Shown here: in pieces, positions 20,968 through 29,649 of the stretch | Position numbering within the stretch: position 1 is the first letter of the stretch | How the letters are laid out: every line of letters begins with the position of its first letter | Assembly (NCBI GenBank): GCA_023151115.1 | Contig: JAKLJP010000037.1 | Span: 12,642 to 76,641 of the forward strand | Direction of reading: 5' to 3' | Length of the DNA stretch: 64,000 nucleotides | Origin: Anaerolineae bacterium | Lineage (GTDB): Bacteria; Chloroflexota; Anaerolineae; 4572-78; J111 | Program-made: the position numbers and the translations under genes | Notes under the pieces: generated by a model | The model's input: only the letters and a program-made list of their open reading frames with translations | Databases searched by the model: none | Told to the model about the DNA's origin: nothing

Positions 20968-21861
20968 TTATTTAGGGTGAGAACGGTTCGATTGTAAAAA
21001 TCCCACCGTTTTCTCTACCACCTGCGCACTACGGCTGGTATCGAAATAAGTGCGCCAGTAGCGCAGTTTTCCCTGGGCAATCTCAAAAAAAGCAAAGTCA
21101 TGGTCTTTGCCGCGCCGGCCGGTATCGGGGTTGGTGCAGGCAAAGGTTTGTTCGCAGACGCCGAAATGGGGCTGGCTGGGGTCGAGGATGAGACGCTGCG
21201 GGGTGACGCAGGTATCGGTGTAATTGGCAAAATAGACCCGCGCCCCGGCTTCGATGGCGGCTCGTCCGACCACATAATCCCAGGGAGGTTGGACAATCAT
21301 TTCGTCGTGAATGGTTGCGTTGAGTTGGGCCAGGTCATGCCTGGTCCAGGCTTGAGCGTAGCTCTGGATAATTTGCTGCACCTGCGCTGGTGACGGTGGC
21401 GGGCCGGGGTTGGGGCAAGGCGACCAACCTTCGCTGGGCAGAGGATCATCGAAACCGGACAAGGTACGCCGTCGGACCGGGTCAAGATAGGTTCGCCAGC
21501 GATAGATAAGCCCTTCCTGGTCAAAATCAAGCATGGCGCCGCCCAGAATTTCCTGACAATCTTTTTCACCGGACCGAGCGTAGCGGCCAATCCATTCGAC
21601 AGCGGCGACTCGCTGCGCCGGGTCAATCAGCAAGCGGCGCAAATGAAGGTAGAGCGATTGAACCTCCGCCAGGCGAGTCTCTAAAACGGCTCGCGCCTCC
21701 CGGCGGCTTTGGCCGTGGAGAGCCGGCCAGATAAATTCGACTTCTGGATGGAGGGTGCCAGCAATTGCTGCAACATCCCTGGCTTGCCAGGCAGCCAGAT
21801 GCTGCTGCACCAAACTCTCGATAGGGGGGTGATCAAGGTTGAAGACTCGTGGTTCTTCCAT
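20968..21861 (-). CDS. Tandem SnoaL/NTF2-like protein
   Basis: A 297-residue soluble protein made of two NTF2-fold domains (about residues 12-130 and 155-280). Both show the family pattern of an N-terminal helix (AAWQARDVAAIAGTLHPEV; YAQAWTRHDLAQLNATIHDE) and late strands with aromatic residues (YRWRTYLDP; RYWRTYFDT). SnoaL-like proteins are cyclases, isomerases or small-ligand binders; no catalytic residues can be assigned. ATG at 21861. Divergent from the MNT gene, 45 bases away. Confidence 0.75.
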   Translation of the reverse strand: MEEPRVFNLDHPPIESLVQQHLAAWQARDVAAIAGTLHPEVEFIWPALHGQSRREARAVLETRLAEVQSLYLHLRRLLIDPAQRVAAVEWIGRYARSGEKDCQEILGGAMLDFDQEGLIYRWRTYLDPVRRRTLSGFDDPLPSEGWSPCPNPGPPPSPAQVQQIIQSYAQAWTRHDLAQLNATIHDEMIVQPPWDYVVGRAAIEAGARVYFANYTDTCVTPQRLILDPSQPHFGVCEQTFACTNPDTGRRGKDHDFAFFEIAQGKLRYWRTYFDTSRSAQVVEKTVGFLQSNRSHPK

Positions 21862-21906
21862 TTTGGCTACTTGGTATATACGGTTATAAAGAATATAATA
21901 AGGAGT

Positions 21907-22260
21907 ATGAATATTGAAAGATACAAGAAATTAACGGCGGCCCTGGAGCGCATTATGCATGTGCTGACTACGCAATACCACCCGGAAAAAGTGATCCTTT
22001 TTGGCTCGATGGCGGAGGGTACGGTTGGCGAGTGGAGTGATATTGATCTGGTTATTATTAAGGATACATCGCTCCCGTTTCTACAACGGTTAGAAGAAGT
22101 GGCCTTACTTTGTTTTGCCGCTGAAGGTGTGGATTATCTGGTTTATACGCCTGATGAGTTTGCCCAGATGATTGCTGAGAAAAACCCCTTTGTTATTAAA
22201 GAAATTGTCGAAAAGGGAAAAGTATTGTATGAGCGACACATTACCGAAGCAGTGGCTTGA
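21907..22260 (+). CDS. MNT-type nucleotidyltransferase (antitoxin)
   Basis: A 117-residue minimal nucleotidyltransferase with the motif GSMAEGTVGEWSDIDLVI: Gly-Ser followed by Asp-x-Asp for metal binding. In MNT/HEPN pairs this enzyme adds AMP to the HEPN toxin to silence it. GGAG stands only one base from the ATG at 21907, unusually close; the next ATG, 21955, would cut into the fold. It overlaps the HEPN gene by 32 bases. Confidence 0.85.
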   Translation: MNIERYKKLTAALERIMHVLTTQYHPEKVILFGSMAEGTVGEWSDIDLVIIKDTSLPFLQRLEEVALLCFAAEGVDYLVYTPDEFAQMIAEKNPFVIKEIVEKGKVLYERHITEAVA

Positions 22261-22624
22261 GATAGCTACCGAGGATTTGACGGTAGCCCATTTGGTATTT
22301 GCCGAAGAACACCTCGCTCATGCCTGTTTTTTGTCACAACAGAGTATCGAGAAATCGCTTAAAGCCTATCTTATTGCCAGAGCCAATTCGTATCCCCGTA
22401 CCCACAATTTGGTGATACTACTCAATCAGTGTGAGGCTCTTGAGCCAAATTTTTCTCAATTTCGTACTGAGTGTACTGTAGTTGATCAATACTATGTGCC
22501 TACCCGTTACCCTGATGGTATTCCTGGAGGTTTGCCAACGGGACTACCCACCCAGCAACAAGCTCAAAGAGCTATCACCGCGGCCGAAACCCTCCTGCAA
22601 TTTGTCACTACTCAGTTATCTTAA
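22229..22624 (+). CDS. HEPN-domain protein (toxin)
   Basis: A 131-residue helical HEPN protein. It has the family patterns WLEIATEDLTVAHLV, ACFLSQQSIEKSLKAYL and the His of YPRTHNLVILL. HEPN partners of MNT genes are RNases; the catalytic Arg-x-His pattern here is not a clear match to HepT, so activity is inferred from the family. The ATG at 22229 lies inside the MNT gene, which implies coupling. Confidence 0.83.
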   Translation: MSDTLPKQWLEIATEDLTVAHLVFAEEHLAHACFLSQQSIEKSLKAYLIARANSYPRTHNLVILLNQCEALEPNFSQFRTECTVVDQYYVPTRYPDGIPGGLPTGLPTQQQAQRAITAAETLLQFVTTQLS

Positions 22625-22634
22625 AGCCCCTGCT

Positions 22635-23693
22635 TTAGCCCACCAAGACCCAGCGCATCGCGTCGAAAGCGATTCTGAGATTGGATGAAGTTTCGCCGGT
22701 CAAGTCGCTGAGACGCACTGAACCACGCCCCGGCTCGAAGCGATAAGTGCCCAGGCTGACCCACTGGTTATCAAATTTGCCCTGGTTGATGGCGATTTCG
22801 GCCTGGCCGTCAGCGTGGGTAATCCGGTAGCGGGCATTGCTGGTTGGCGGGTTTTGATCGGGGATAAAGGCGGAAACCTGCCACTGCCCGGCCTGCGGGA
22901 GAAACGGCTGCCACTCGCCCCAATTGCGCTCCTGCGCCGCCGAGACGTGGGTCCAGATGGTTGAACTAAACGCGCCGGCGGGGGCGCTGTACCAATCGTC
23001 GGTGCGGGCGCGGCGGAAACGGCCCATGGCCGGGTCGGTGCGCTGGGAGTCGACAATGACTTGCACGCGAGGCGACGGCGGCGGTGCGGAGGGTGTTTGG
23101 ACCACCGGCTGGGGTTGGACCGGTTGAGCCGGAACCGCCGGTTGGGGCAGCGTGCCGGGACGATGGCTTTTGATAAAGTCGGTTGGATAGTAGTAGTTGG
23201 CCAATACCTGGTTGCGGTCTTTGACCATGGGCGTCCAGTTGCCGGCGGATAGGTTATTCTTGCGGATCTCAAAATGAAGATGGGCCACGTACACATTATT
23301 GGCCCCTTTACCGATGGTACCAATCTGCTGGCCGCGTGTCACCTTTTGCCCATTGCTGACCATAATTTGGTTGAGATGGGCATATTGCGACCAGACGCGA
23401 CTTCCATCGGGCAGGGCGTGTTCAATCAAGACAATATTACCCCAACTTTTGGGGTTGTAATCGGCCCAAATCACTTTGCCGTTGGAAATGGCATAGACCG
23501 GCGCGCCCAAATCGCTATCCCCGCCGGTCCGAGCATTCCAATCCTCGCCAGGATGCCAGGTCCCCCCCTGGTTTCTGAAGTATTCCTCATCCACCAGACC
23601 CGCAGCTACGTAATAGCCCTGACCATCCGGCTTGCCCACCGGAAAATCAAAACCATCGGAAATGGGAACGCCATCGGCTGTTTCTTGAGTCAT
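22635..23693 (-). CDS. M23 metallopeptidase with C-terminal golvesin-like domain
   Basis: A 352-residue LytM-type endopeptidase. Zinc ligands are visible: His and Asp in GTWHPGEDWN and the His-x-His of VAHLHFEI; the first catalytic His is in QYAHLNQI. After a Pro/Gln-rich linker (about residues 195-225) comes a C-terminal beta domain (about 226-352) like those named after golvesin. The family cuts peptidoglycan crosslinks, but no signal peptide is seen after the ATG at 23693 (GGGAGG upstream), so the export route is unclear. Confidence 0.85.
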   Translation of the reverse strand: MTQETADGVPISDGFDFPVGKPDGQGYYVAAGLVDEEYFRNQGGTWHPGEDWNARTGGDSDLGAPVYAISNGKVIWADYNPKSWGNIVLIEHALPDGSRVWSQYAHLNQIMVSNGQKVTRGQQIGTIGKGANNVYVAHLHFEIRKNNLSAGNWTPMVKDRNQVLANYYYPTDFIKSHRPGTLPQPAVPAQPVQPQPVVQTPSAPPPSPRVQVIVDSQRTDPAMGRFRRARTDDWYSAPAGAFSSTIWTHVSAAQERNWGEWQPFLPQAGQWQVSAFIPDQNPPTSNARYRITHADGQAEIAINQGKFDNQWVSLGTYRFEPGRGSVRLSDLTGETSSNLRIAFDAMRWVLVG

Positions 23694-23819
23694 TACGCCC
23701 TCCCTGGGAAGAAGTAGACAGTAGACGGTAAACAGGGCAATAGGCTCTGCAACCTTGCTACCTGCTACCTGTTACTTAAATTTTAACATAAGGTTATAAT
23801 AGCGTCAACCAATTGTTGA

Positions 23820-24707
23820 CTATCGTTTGCCCCGCAGTTGTACCACCAGAATTCCTACGCCAGCCAGAGCCAGCCCGATAAGCTCGCGCCCGGTGATCGT
23901 CTCGCCCAGAAACAGCCAGGCCAAAAATGGAATTTGTAGCAGCATGGCATTGTTAATCAGGCTGGACTCCATCGCCGAAAGGGTGCGGAGGGTGAGATTC
24001 CACAGGGTGAAGGCAAAAGCGGTATTGACCAGGGCTAACCAACCGATAATAACCCAATTCGACAGACTGAGCGCGGGCCAGCCCTGGGTAACGATACCGG
24101 CTGTCAGCAGAGCCAAACTGCCCACACCCATGCTGACCAGGGTGACAATCAGGGGGGATACGTGCCCGGCGCGATTGACGAATCGCCCCAGAACAGCCGA
24201 GCCAGCGTTAGCCAGAACGCCTATGCCGACGACGGCCAACCCCAAAATTTGGCCGGGGGGAACAGCAGCCGGGTAAAAATAAAGCGCAGCCCCCGCCAGC
24301 GACAGCCCCCCACCCAGCCACTGCCATCGAGTGGGCGACTCGGCCAGGAAAAAGAGGCCCAACAGGGGCACAATGATATTGGTAAAGCTAAGCAGCAAAT
24401 TGACCGTCACCGCCGGCAAATAGGCCAGGCCCACAAACTGCGCACCCTGGGTAACGCTGTAAAACAGCAGGCCCAGGCCGATCAGCCGCAGCCAACCCCG
24501 GCCTGATAGCTTTCGCAGCGTGGCCAGGTGCGCCGGACGCCAGGCAAACGGCAACAGGCACAGAAAGGCCAGGCTGTAACGCAGCCCGGCAAAAGTCAGG
24601 GCCGGAATGTCGGCCAGGCCGAGTTTGATCAAAACCCATGAGGTGGACCAGAGAAAGGTAACAAACAGGGCTTGTAAAACCGCCTTGAAATGAGGAGAAA
24701 CGTTCAT
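23820..24707 (-). CDS. EamA/DMT-family transporter
   Basis: A 295-residue membrane protein with ten predicted helices in two EamA repeats (about residues 10-135 and 150-290). Members move small metabolites such as amino acids or nucleotide bases; substrate cannot be told. Typical phrases: LFVTFLWSTSWVLIKLGL near the start and PFLAWLFLGETITGREL in the second repeat. ATG at 24707 with GGAGG at 8 bases. Confidence 0.88.
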   Translation of the reverse strand: MNVSPHFKAVLQALFVTFLWSTSWVLIKLGLADIPALTFAGLRYSLAFLCLLPFAWRPAHLATLRKLSGRGWLRLIGLGLLFYSVTQGAQFVGLAYLPAVTVNLLLSFTNIIVPLLGLFFLAESPTRWQWLGGGLSLAGAALYFYPAAVPPGQILGLAVVGIGVLANAGSAVLGRFVNRAGHVSPLIVTLVSMGVGSLALLTAGIVTQGWPALSLSNWVIIGWLALVNTAFAFTLWNLTLRTLSAMESSLINNAMLLQIPFLAWLFLGETITGRELIGLALAGVGILVVQLRGKR

Positions 24708-24738
24708 AGCAGCACCTCCGGGCTGTAACTGCCCAGCA

Positions 24739-24825
24739 TGTCATTTCGACCCGCGAGGCGGGGAGAAATCCTTGATGCCTATGCGGCGTTTCAGAGATTT
24801 CTCGACCTATGACCTCGAAATGACA
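24739..24825. repeat. TGTCATTTCGA interspersed inverted repeat
   Basis: Outer arms TGTCATTTCGA (24739-24749) and TCGAAATGACA (24815-24825), inner arms GAGAAATC (24763-24770) and GATTTCTC (24796-24803). A second, more worn copy is at 28687-28771. It lies in a 489-base gap (24708-25196) that otherwise holds only an ABC-2-like gene scrap at 25073-25165. Confidence 0.8.
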
Positions 24826-25072
24826 GCGGGACATAAAAAAGAGATAGGGACGCGAAAACGCGCCAACCTACCTCCTCCAGCATTTTTTGCCTTGAGATGC
24901 CTGCCGCCCTGCGGCGGTTTGACGTATCGCTCGGACCAGCCCCGACGACCCGCCGGCGGAACCCTAGCCACCCCCTAGGTTGAACTGGAAATATTGTAAC
25001 CTGATCGGGGGTCGAGGTCAACTACAACAAATTGCTGACGATTTAGTTTTCCCTCATCTGATTCTTTTTTAC

Positions 25073-25165
25073 TCAAAACTCTCCCCCCACCCTAAACCGC
25101 TCGATCACCACAAACCCCATCGCGCAGACCAGCATCAGCAGTAGCGCTCGGACTAGACCCAACGA
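25073..25165 (-). pseudogene. C-terminal scrap of a membrane protein, probably an ABC-2 type permease
   Basis: The minus strand reads ...SLGLVRALLLMLVCAMGF and then VVIERFRVGGEF-stop, with a stop only a few codons upstream and no start. One hydrophobic helix followed by a short basic end with RFRVGGEF looks like the last helix of ABC-2 permeases. The scrap is too short to be a gene. Identification of the family is tentative. Confidence 0.4.
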
Positions 25166-25196
25166 CGCGGTGATTTAGTAGTCAATGTGAAGGGGT

Positions 25197-25691
25197 TTAC
25201 TCTTTGATTCTGGCCATAGTATAAGCATCCACAAACTCACCGGCTCGGAGAGCATATTTTCGCAGCGTTCCCTCGATCACAAAACCATATTTCTTATACA
25301 GATGAACGGCGCGGGGATTGTCGGTGTAAACGGTTAGTTCCAGCCGGGTCAAGTTGAGCCAATTTTCGGCCAAGTCAATAACGGCCTCCATCAGTTTTGA
25401 GCCGATGCCCTGGTTTTGGTAATCATCATGCACGGCCATACCAATATGGGCCACATGAGCAAGCCGGCCCTGGTTTGTATGCAAGCCAATCATGCCAACT
25501 ACTTTTTGATTTTCTTTTACCACTGCCACCAGGCGATATAGACCCGGTGGGGGATTTTCGAGTTTCTTCTTGATGTCATCGCGTGATTGGTAAGGCAGTT
25601 GCAACGTACCCTGTTGACAATTGGGGGCTAACCAAATCTCGGCCACATCAACCCAATCAGCCAGCTCAAAAGCACGAATGATTACTTCCAT
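25197..25691 (-). CDS. GNAT N-acetyltransferase
   Basis: A 164-residue GNAT fold protein with the acetyl-CoA loop DDYQNQGIGSKLMEAVID and the late motif NPRAVHLYKKYGFVIEGTLRKYA, closest in wording to L-amino-acid or aminoglycoside-type acetyltransferases. The ATG at 25691 lies inside the end of the Gfo/Idh gene (10-base overlap), so the two are coupled. It is the last gene of the catabolic block and may acetylate an amino intermediate (inference). Confidence 0.85.
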   Translation of the reverse strand: MEVIIRAFELADWVDVAEIWLAPNCQQGTLQLPYQSRDDIKKKLENPPPGLYRLVAVVKENQKVVGMIGLHTNQGRLAHVAHIGMAVHDDYQNQGIGSKLMEAVIDLAENWLNLTRLELTVYTDNPRAVHLYKKYGFVIEGTLRKYALRAGEFVDAYTMARIKE

Positions 25692-26704
25692 CCTACATCC
25701 ACTGCCTCCCCCGTCTTGGCCGAGCGATAAGCTGCCTCCAACACCCGCATAGCCCACAGACCATCCTCGCCGCCGGGCGATGGCTCTTTGTCATTTAAAA
25801 TGCAGTCAATAAAGTGATCCATCTGGGCCTGGTACATGGGCAAGTCGCACTGCTGCTGGCGCTTGGGCATGTCGGGTTGGGTCACACTCCAGATGCCCTC
25901 GATGGAGGTCTGTAGTTGGGCCGGCAGGACGCGGGCGTAGCCTTTTGTGCCGTAAGCCTGGGTGTAGCCCTCCAACCCATCGGCGTAGAGATGATACCAG
26001 CCGGCCTCGATCAGCCCGGTCACGCCGCCCTCAAACTCAACCATCGCCGTTGCCGTATCGTCCAGGGAGATGTCCCGGAAAAACGTGCCGGCATGGGCAA
26101 AAACTTTGACCGGCCTGGCCCCGCCCAGGATAAAGCGCAAGGTATCAATCGAGTGGATGCCCATATCGGCCAGCGCCCCGCCCCCGGCAAACTCCGGGGT
26201 GACAAACCAACTGCCGGGTCTGGGGCCATCGAACAGCCAGATAGCGTGGGATTTGACCTTGAAAATCCGGCCCAGTTGGCCGCTGGCCATCACATCCCGC
26301 AGCCAGACAATTTCCCGGTCAAAGCGCCACATGTGGGCAATCATCAGCTTGCGCTTGGCCCGTTGGGCGGCGGCAATCATCTGCTCCCCTTCGGCCACGT
26401 TCAGCGCCATCGGTTTTTCGCACAACACGTGTTTGCCCGCTTCGAGCATCTGAATCGTGACCGGCGCGTGCAGATAGTTGGGCAGGCCGTTGATAACGGC
26501 GTCAATATCGGGATCGGCGGCCATTTCAGCAAAGTTGGTGTAAGTTTTGGGAATGTTGAAATCAGCCGCCAGCCGCTTGAGCGACTCCGGGCGATGATTG
26601 GCCGCCGCCACCACCTCAGCCTGGGGATGATTGCGCAGCGTGACCAAATGAAAATCGCGGTTGATAACGCCGGTACCGAGAATACCAATGCGGAGTTTGT
26701 TCAT
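25682..26704 (-). CDS. Gfo/Idh/MocA family oxidoreductase
   Basis: A 340-residue NAD(P)-dependent dehydrogenase. It has the N-terminal Rossmann motif GILGTGVINRDFH, the signature CEKPMALNVAEGEQM near residue 95, and a C-terminal domain with GGALADMGIHSIDTLRFILG. Typical substrates are inositols, sugars and sugar acids. ATG at 26704 with GAGG upstream. Next to a DegT aminotransferase it suggests an oxidation-transamination route on a polyol or amino sugar. Confidence 0.9.
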   Translation of the reverse strand: MNKLRIGILGTGVINRDFHLVTLRNHPQAEVVAAANHRPESLKRLAADFNIPKTYTNFAEMAADPDIDAVINGLPNYLHAPVTIQMLEAGKHVLCEKPMALNVAEGEQMIAAAQRAKRKLMIAHMWRFDREIVWLRDVMASGQLGRIFKVKSHAIWLFDGPRPGSWFVTPEFAGGGALADMGIHSIDTLRFILGGARPVKVFAHAGTFFRDISLDDTATAMVEFEGGVTGLIEAGWYHLYADGLEGYTQAYGTKGYARVLPAQLQTSIEGIWSVTQPDMPKRQQQCDLPMYQAQMDHFIDCILNDKEPSPGGEDGLWAMRVLEAAYRSAKTGEAVDVGWK

Positions 26705-26719
26705 AGTTACCTCGTTTTA

Positions 26720-26777
26720 TGGAGATTGGAGATTAGAGATTGGAGTTTGGGGAATACTTTCAATCTCCAATCTCCTC
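26720..26777. repeat. GGAGATT-word inverted repeat
   Basis: GGAGATTGGAGATTAGAGAT on the left and CAATCTCCAATCTCCTC on the right, in the gap between the DegT and Gfo/Idh genes. The same word is in carB at 12833-12852. Confidence 0.75.
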
Positions 26778-26782
26778 TCTTC

Positions 26783-28069
26783 CTACCCCAACACCTCATC
26801 CAGATTATCAAACACCTTGCGGAAGGCCGCCACGTAATGCTCCATCAGTTCCAAACTCTGCACGTAAATCGGGTAGGGTTCGGTGTTGACGATGATGGAC
26901 TCGTCCACGAGCCGTTGGGCTTGGGGGTAATCCTCCGGGTGGTACTGGACGCGGGGCGGTGAGCCTTTGGGCAGCCAGGGCGCGCCCTGGACATAGCCCT
27001 CGTTGAGACGCTGGAAAACAGGGAAAGAAGGCAGTGAGGTGACGTGCCACAGCGTCGCCTCGACCCCTTCCGCTTCCAGGGCGTCAATCAGCTTGTTGCG
27101 GAAATCGGGGGCCGGTATTTTGAGGCCCAACGCCTGGGGGTCGAAGCGGAGGCGGTATTTGTGATAAATGGTCGTCCGGTCGTCGGGGACGTAGGGCGGC
27201 AGCAGGCCGGGAATTTGGCTCAGTTCGGCGCTGAGATATTGGCCGTTGCGTTGGGCGATGGCGTTGTACTGGGGCAGGCGCTTCAACTGGCTGCGGGCAA
27301 AGGCCGCCGGCAGTTCCTGGGTACGGTAATTCCAGCCGATGGTGAAGCTGTAATAGGGCCGGATTTTTTCCTTCTCCTCCAGCACTTTTTCGCCAAAGGT
27401 GCGGATCATCTTGGCCCGCTCCCAATATTCCTCGTCGTCGGTGTTGATAAAGCCGCCCTCGCCGCCGGACAGATTCTTGGTGGCGTTGAGGCTAAAACAG
27501 GCCATCGCCCCAATCGTGCCACAGTTGCGCCCGCGATAGGTCGAGCCGTGGGCCTGGCAGGCGTCTTCGATAACAACCAGGTTGTATTTTTGGCCCAGGG
27601 CCAGAATTTCATCCATATCGGCGGGCAGGCCGTGGATGTGGACCGGCAGCAGCGCTTTGGTGCGCTCCGTGATTTTGGCTTCAATCTGGCCCACGTCGAG
27701 GTTGTAGGTACGCGGGTCAATATCCACAAAGACCGGCACGGCGTTCTGCTGCAAAATGGGATGAAAACTGCCGGAGAACGAAAAGGCCGAGGTGATGACC
27801 TCGTCGCCGGGGCCGACCCCCGCCGCGAACAGGGCCGAGTGAATAGCCGCCGTGCCGCTGTTGAAACTGAGCACATATTTGCTGCCGGTAAAGGCGGCCC
27901 AATCGCGCTCCAGGCCGGTCGCCTCCGGGCCGTGGACGCCGGTCAGAACATTTCGTTCCAGCACAGCCAGCACCGCCGCTTTGTCCTCCGGCGTAATCTC
28001 CGGCCAGCGTTTCTTCAATCCATCCGGCACAGTCCGGGGACCGCCGTTGATAGCGAGTTTACCTGTCAT
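26783..28069 (-). CDS. DegT/DnrJ/EryC1/StrS family aminotransferase
   Basis: A 428-residue PLP enzyme. The Schiff-base Lys is in SLNATKNLSGGEGGF, and the PLP-contact Asp and Gln in VVIEDACQAHGSTYRG. Length and motifs fit the branch acting on keto-sugars and keto-inositols, such as StsC-like enzymes. ATG at 28069 with GGAGG at 8 bases. Inference: converts between a keto and an amino form of the compound handled by the neighbouring dehydrogenases. Confidence 0.9.
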   Translation of the reverse strand: MTGKLAINGGPRTVPDGLKKRWPEITPEDKAAVLAVLERNVLTGVHGPEATGLERDWAAFTGSKYVLSFNSGTAAIHSALFAAGVGPGDEVITSAFSFSGSFHPILQQNAVPVFVDIDPRTYNLDVGQIEAKITERTKALLPVHIHGLPADMDEILALGQKYNLVVIEDACQAHGSTYRGRNCGTIGAMACFSLNATKNLSGGEGGFINTDDEEYWERAKMIRTFGEKVLEEKEKIRPYYSFTIGWNYRTQELPAAFARSQLKRLPQYNAIAQRNGQYLSAELSQIPGLLPPYVPDDRTTIYHKYRLRFDPQALGLKIPAPDFRNKLIDALEAEGVEATLWHVTSLPSFPVFQRLNEGYVQGAPWLPKGSPPRVQYHPEDYPQAQRLVDESIIVNTEPYPIYVQSLELMEHYVAAFRKVFDNLDEVLG

Positions 28070-28120
28070 AGGTTAAGCCTCCAATTAGGTAAAATTTGGG
28101 TAATCAAAAAGAGTCTTTAT

Positions 28121-28167
28121 CGTCTTGCGTCTTGCGTTTTGCGTAAATTAACGCAAGACGCAAGACG
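28121..28167. repeat. GTCTTGC-word inverted repeat
   Basis: CGTCTTGCGTCTTGCG on the left and CGCAAGACGCAAGACG on the right around a TTTTGCGTAAATTAA centre. Related copies at 34314-34365, 45269-45317 and 51567-51627. Confidence 0.8.
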
Positions 28168-28169
28168 TA

Positions 28170-28646
28170 TCACAAATATTCGTCACCAGCCACCACTACC
28201 TTCATACACTCCTCCGTCATCGCCTGGCGCAGGGCGGCACTGAGGCTGTTGCCGTAATCTTGCAAATGGGCGCAGTAGTAATATTCAAAGCCGTGCTTGC
28301 AGTAGTAGCAGCGCCCACAGACCAAATCCGGGCCGATGACCACCCGGTCGCCTTCGGCCAGGGGTTGATTGTAGAAATCAACCTGCGGTTCAGCCGACGG
28401 CCCGATGGCAGCGATACGGCCCACGTTCTCGTGGCCGGGAATGACCGGGAACGGGATTTTGCGTTCGTGTTCGGCGCCGGCGTACTGGGTGGTAAAGCCG
28501 CTGAAGGTATGCTTGTCGGTGCCGCAAATGCCCGACAGTTCCATTTTGACAAGCGCCGCCCCCGGCTCCGGTTCCGGCAGGGGAAAAGTTTGGATTTCCA
28601 TGTGCCAGGGGGCCAGGATGACGGCGGCGCGGACGATGTTGGTCAT
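28170..28646 (-). CDS. Medium-chain dehydrogenase lacking the cofactor domain (internally deleted)
   Basis: Only 158 residues against about 350-380 for the family. The GroES-like part is intact: catalytic zinc ligands in GICGTDKH and PGHENVG, structural zinc cluster CGRCYYCKHGFEYYYC. After LQDYGNSLSA the protein jumps to a short tail (MTEECMKVVVAGDEYL) that looks like the normal end of such a protein. The whole NAD(P)-binding Rossmann fold is missing, as if cut out in frame. Probably inactive as a dehydrogenase. ATG at 28646. Confidence 0.75.
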   Translation of the reverse strand: MTNIVRAAVILAPWHMEIQTFPLPEPEPGAALVKMELSGICGTDKHTFSGFTTQYAGAEHERKIPFPVIPGHENVGRIAAIGPSAEPQVDFYNQPLAEGDRVVIGPDLVCGRCYYCKHGFEYYYCAHLQDYGNSLSAALRQAMTEECMKVVVAGDEYL

Positions 28647-28686
28647 AAAAATCTCGCTGTTGACTCGAATTATTTCAAGAACAATA

Positions 28687-28771
28687 TGTCACTTCGAAGG
28701 GAGAAATCCTCTTGTTTGCCATAACATTTAGACAATGACAACGAAGATTCCTCCCTGCGGTCGGAATGACA
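28687..28771. repeat. TGTCACTTCGA interspersed repeat, worn copy
   Basis: TGTCACTTCGAAGGGAGAAA on the left and TCCTCCCTGCGGTCGGAATGACA-like end on the right. Same family as 24739-24825. Confidence 0.7.
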
Positions 28772-28786
28772 CGTTAGGTGATACTT

Positions 28787-29551
28787 TCAAGACTCCCGCT
28801 CGCCGGTAATTAAAGCGGAAATATCGCCCTCCGATAATTCATCCCGATTGTAAGTGCCCACGTTTTTGCCGTGCCGGATCACGGTGTAGCGGTCGGCCAC
28901 CTGCATGACGTGGTGGACGTTGTGGGTGATAAAAATAACCGACAAGCCCCGCGCTTTGGCGTTGAGGGTGTATTCCAGCACCTTGCGCGACTCGGCCACC
29001 GACAGGGCCGAGGTGGGTTCGTCCAGAATCAGCAGCTTGACCCCAAAATGCACCGCTCGACCGATGGCAATAGATTGGCGCTCGCCGCCGGACAGCTTGC
29101 CCACCTTCTCGTTGGCCGAACGGACCCGGATGCCGATCTCGACCAGGGATTGGGCCGTTTCGCGGGCCATGCGGCCAACATCCAAAAAGCGGAGAGGGCC
29201 GACTGACCATGTCGGCTCGCGGCCCAGAAAAAAGTTGCGGCCAATGCTCATCGAATTGACCAGGGCCAAATCCTGGTAGGCCGTTTCGATGCCCAGCGCC
29301 CGCGCATCCTGGGGGCTGCGGATCTGCACCGGCTGGCCTTCGATGTAAATCTGGCCGCTGGTGGGAGTGTGGACGCCGGTTAAAATTTTGATCAGGGTAG
29401 ATTTACCCGCCCCGTTGTCGCCCAGCAGAGCCATCACCTCCGGGCGGCGCACCTCAAATGTCACCTCCTCCAGCGCCGTTACCCGCCCAAAGCGCATGGT
29501 GATGTTTTCCATTTTGACTACCGGGGTTTCCTTGCCGTTGTGTTCAGTCAT
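28787..29551 (-). CDS. Ribose-type sugar ABC transporter ATPase, single domain
   Basis: A 254-residue ATPase with Walker A GDNGAGKST, signature LSGGERQ and Walker B LLILDEPTSAL. Most ribose-type (CUT2) importers use a double-length ATPase of about 500 residues; this one is half that, like FrcA. It would dimerise and drive the two permeases next door. ATG at 29551 behind GGGAGG. Confidence 0.92.
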   Translation of the reverse strand: MTEHNGKETPVVKMENITMRFGRVTALEEVTFEVRRPEVMALLGDNGAGKSTLIKILTGVHTPTSGQIYIEGQPVQIRSPQDARALGIETAYQDLALVNSMSIGRNFFLGREPTWSVGPLRFLDVGRMARETAQSLVEIGIRVRSANEKVGKLSGGERQSIAIGRAVHFGVKLLILDEPTSALSVAESRKVLEYTLNAKARGLSVIFITHNVHHVMQVADRYTVIRHGKNVGTYNRDELSEGDISALITGERES

Positions 29552-29577
29552 GCTGCTGTAATCCTCCCAGAAGATGG

Positions 29578-29649
29578 GAGTAAGTAGTAGGGAGTAGGGA
29601 GTAGGGAGTTTTTTTCCCTTACTACCTACTACTTACTACCTACTACCTA
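29578..29649. repeat. GTAGGGA/ACTACCT-word inverted repeat
   Basis: GTAGTAGGGAGTAGGGAGTA on the left and TTACTACCTACTACTTACTA on the right, around a run of T. The right end reaches the stop codon of the permease at 29647. Confidence 0.75.

Noticed and set aside
27044..28243. A 399-codon open frame on the plus strand
   Set aside because: Antisense to the DegT gene and running through a spacer repeat; no recognisable motif.
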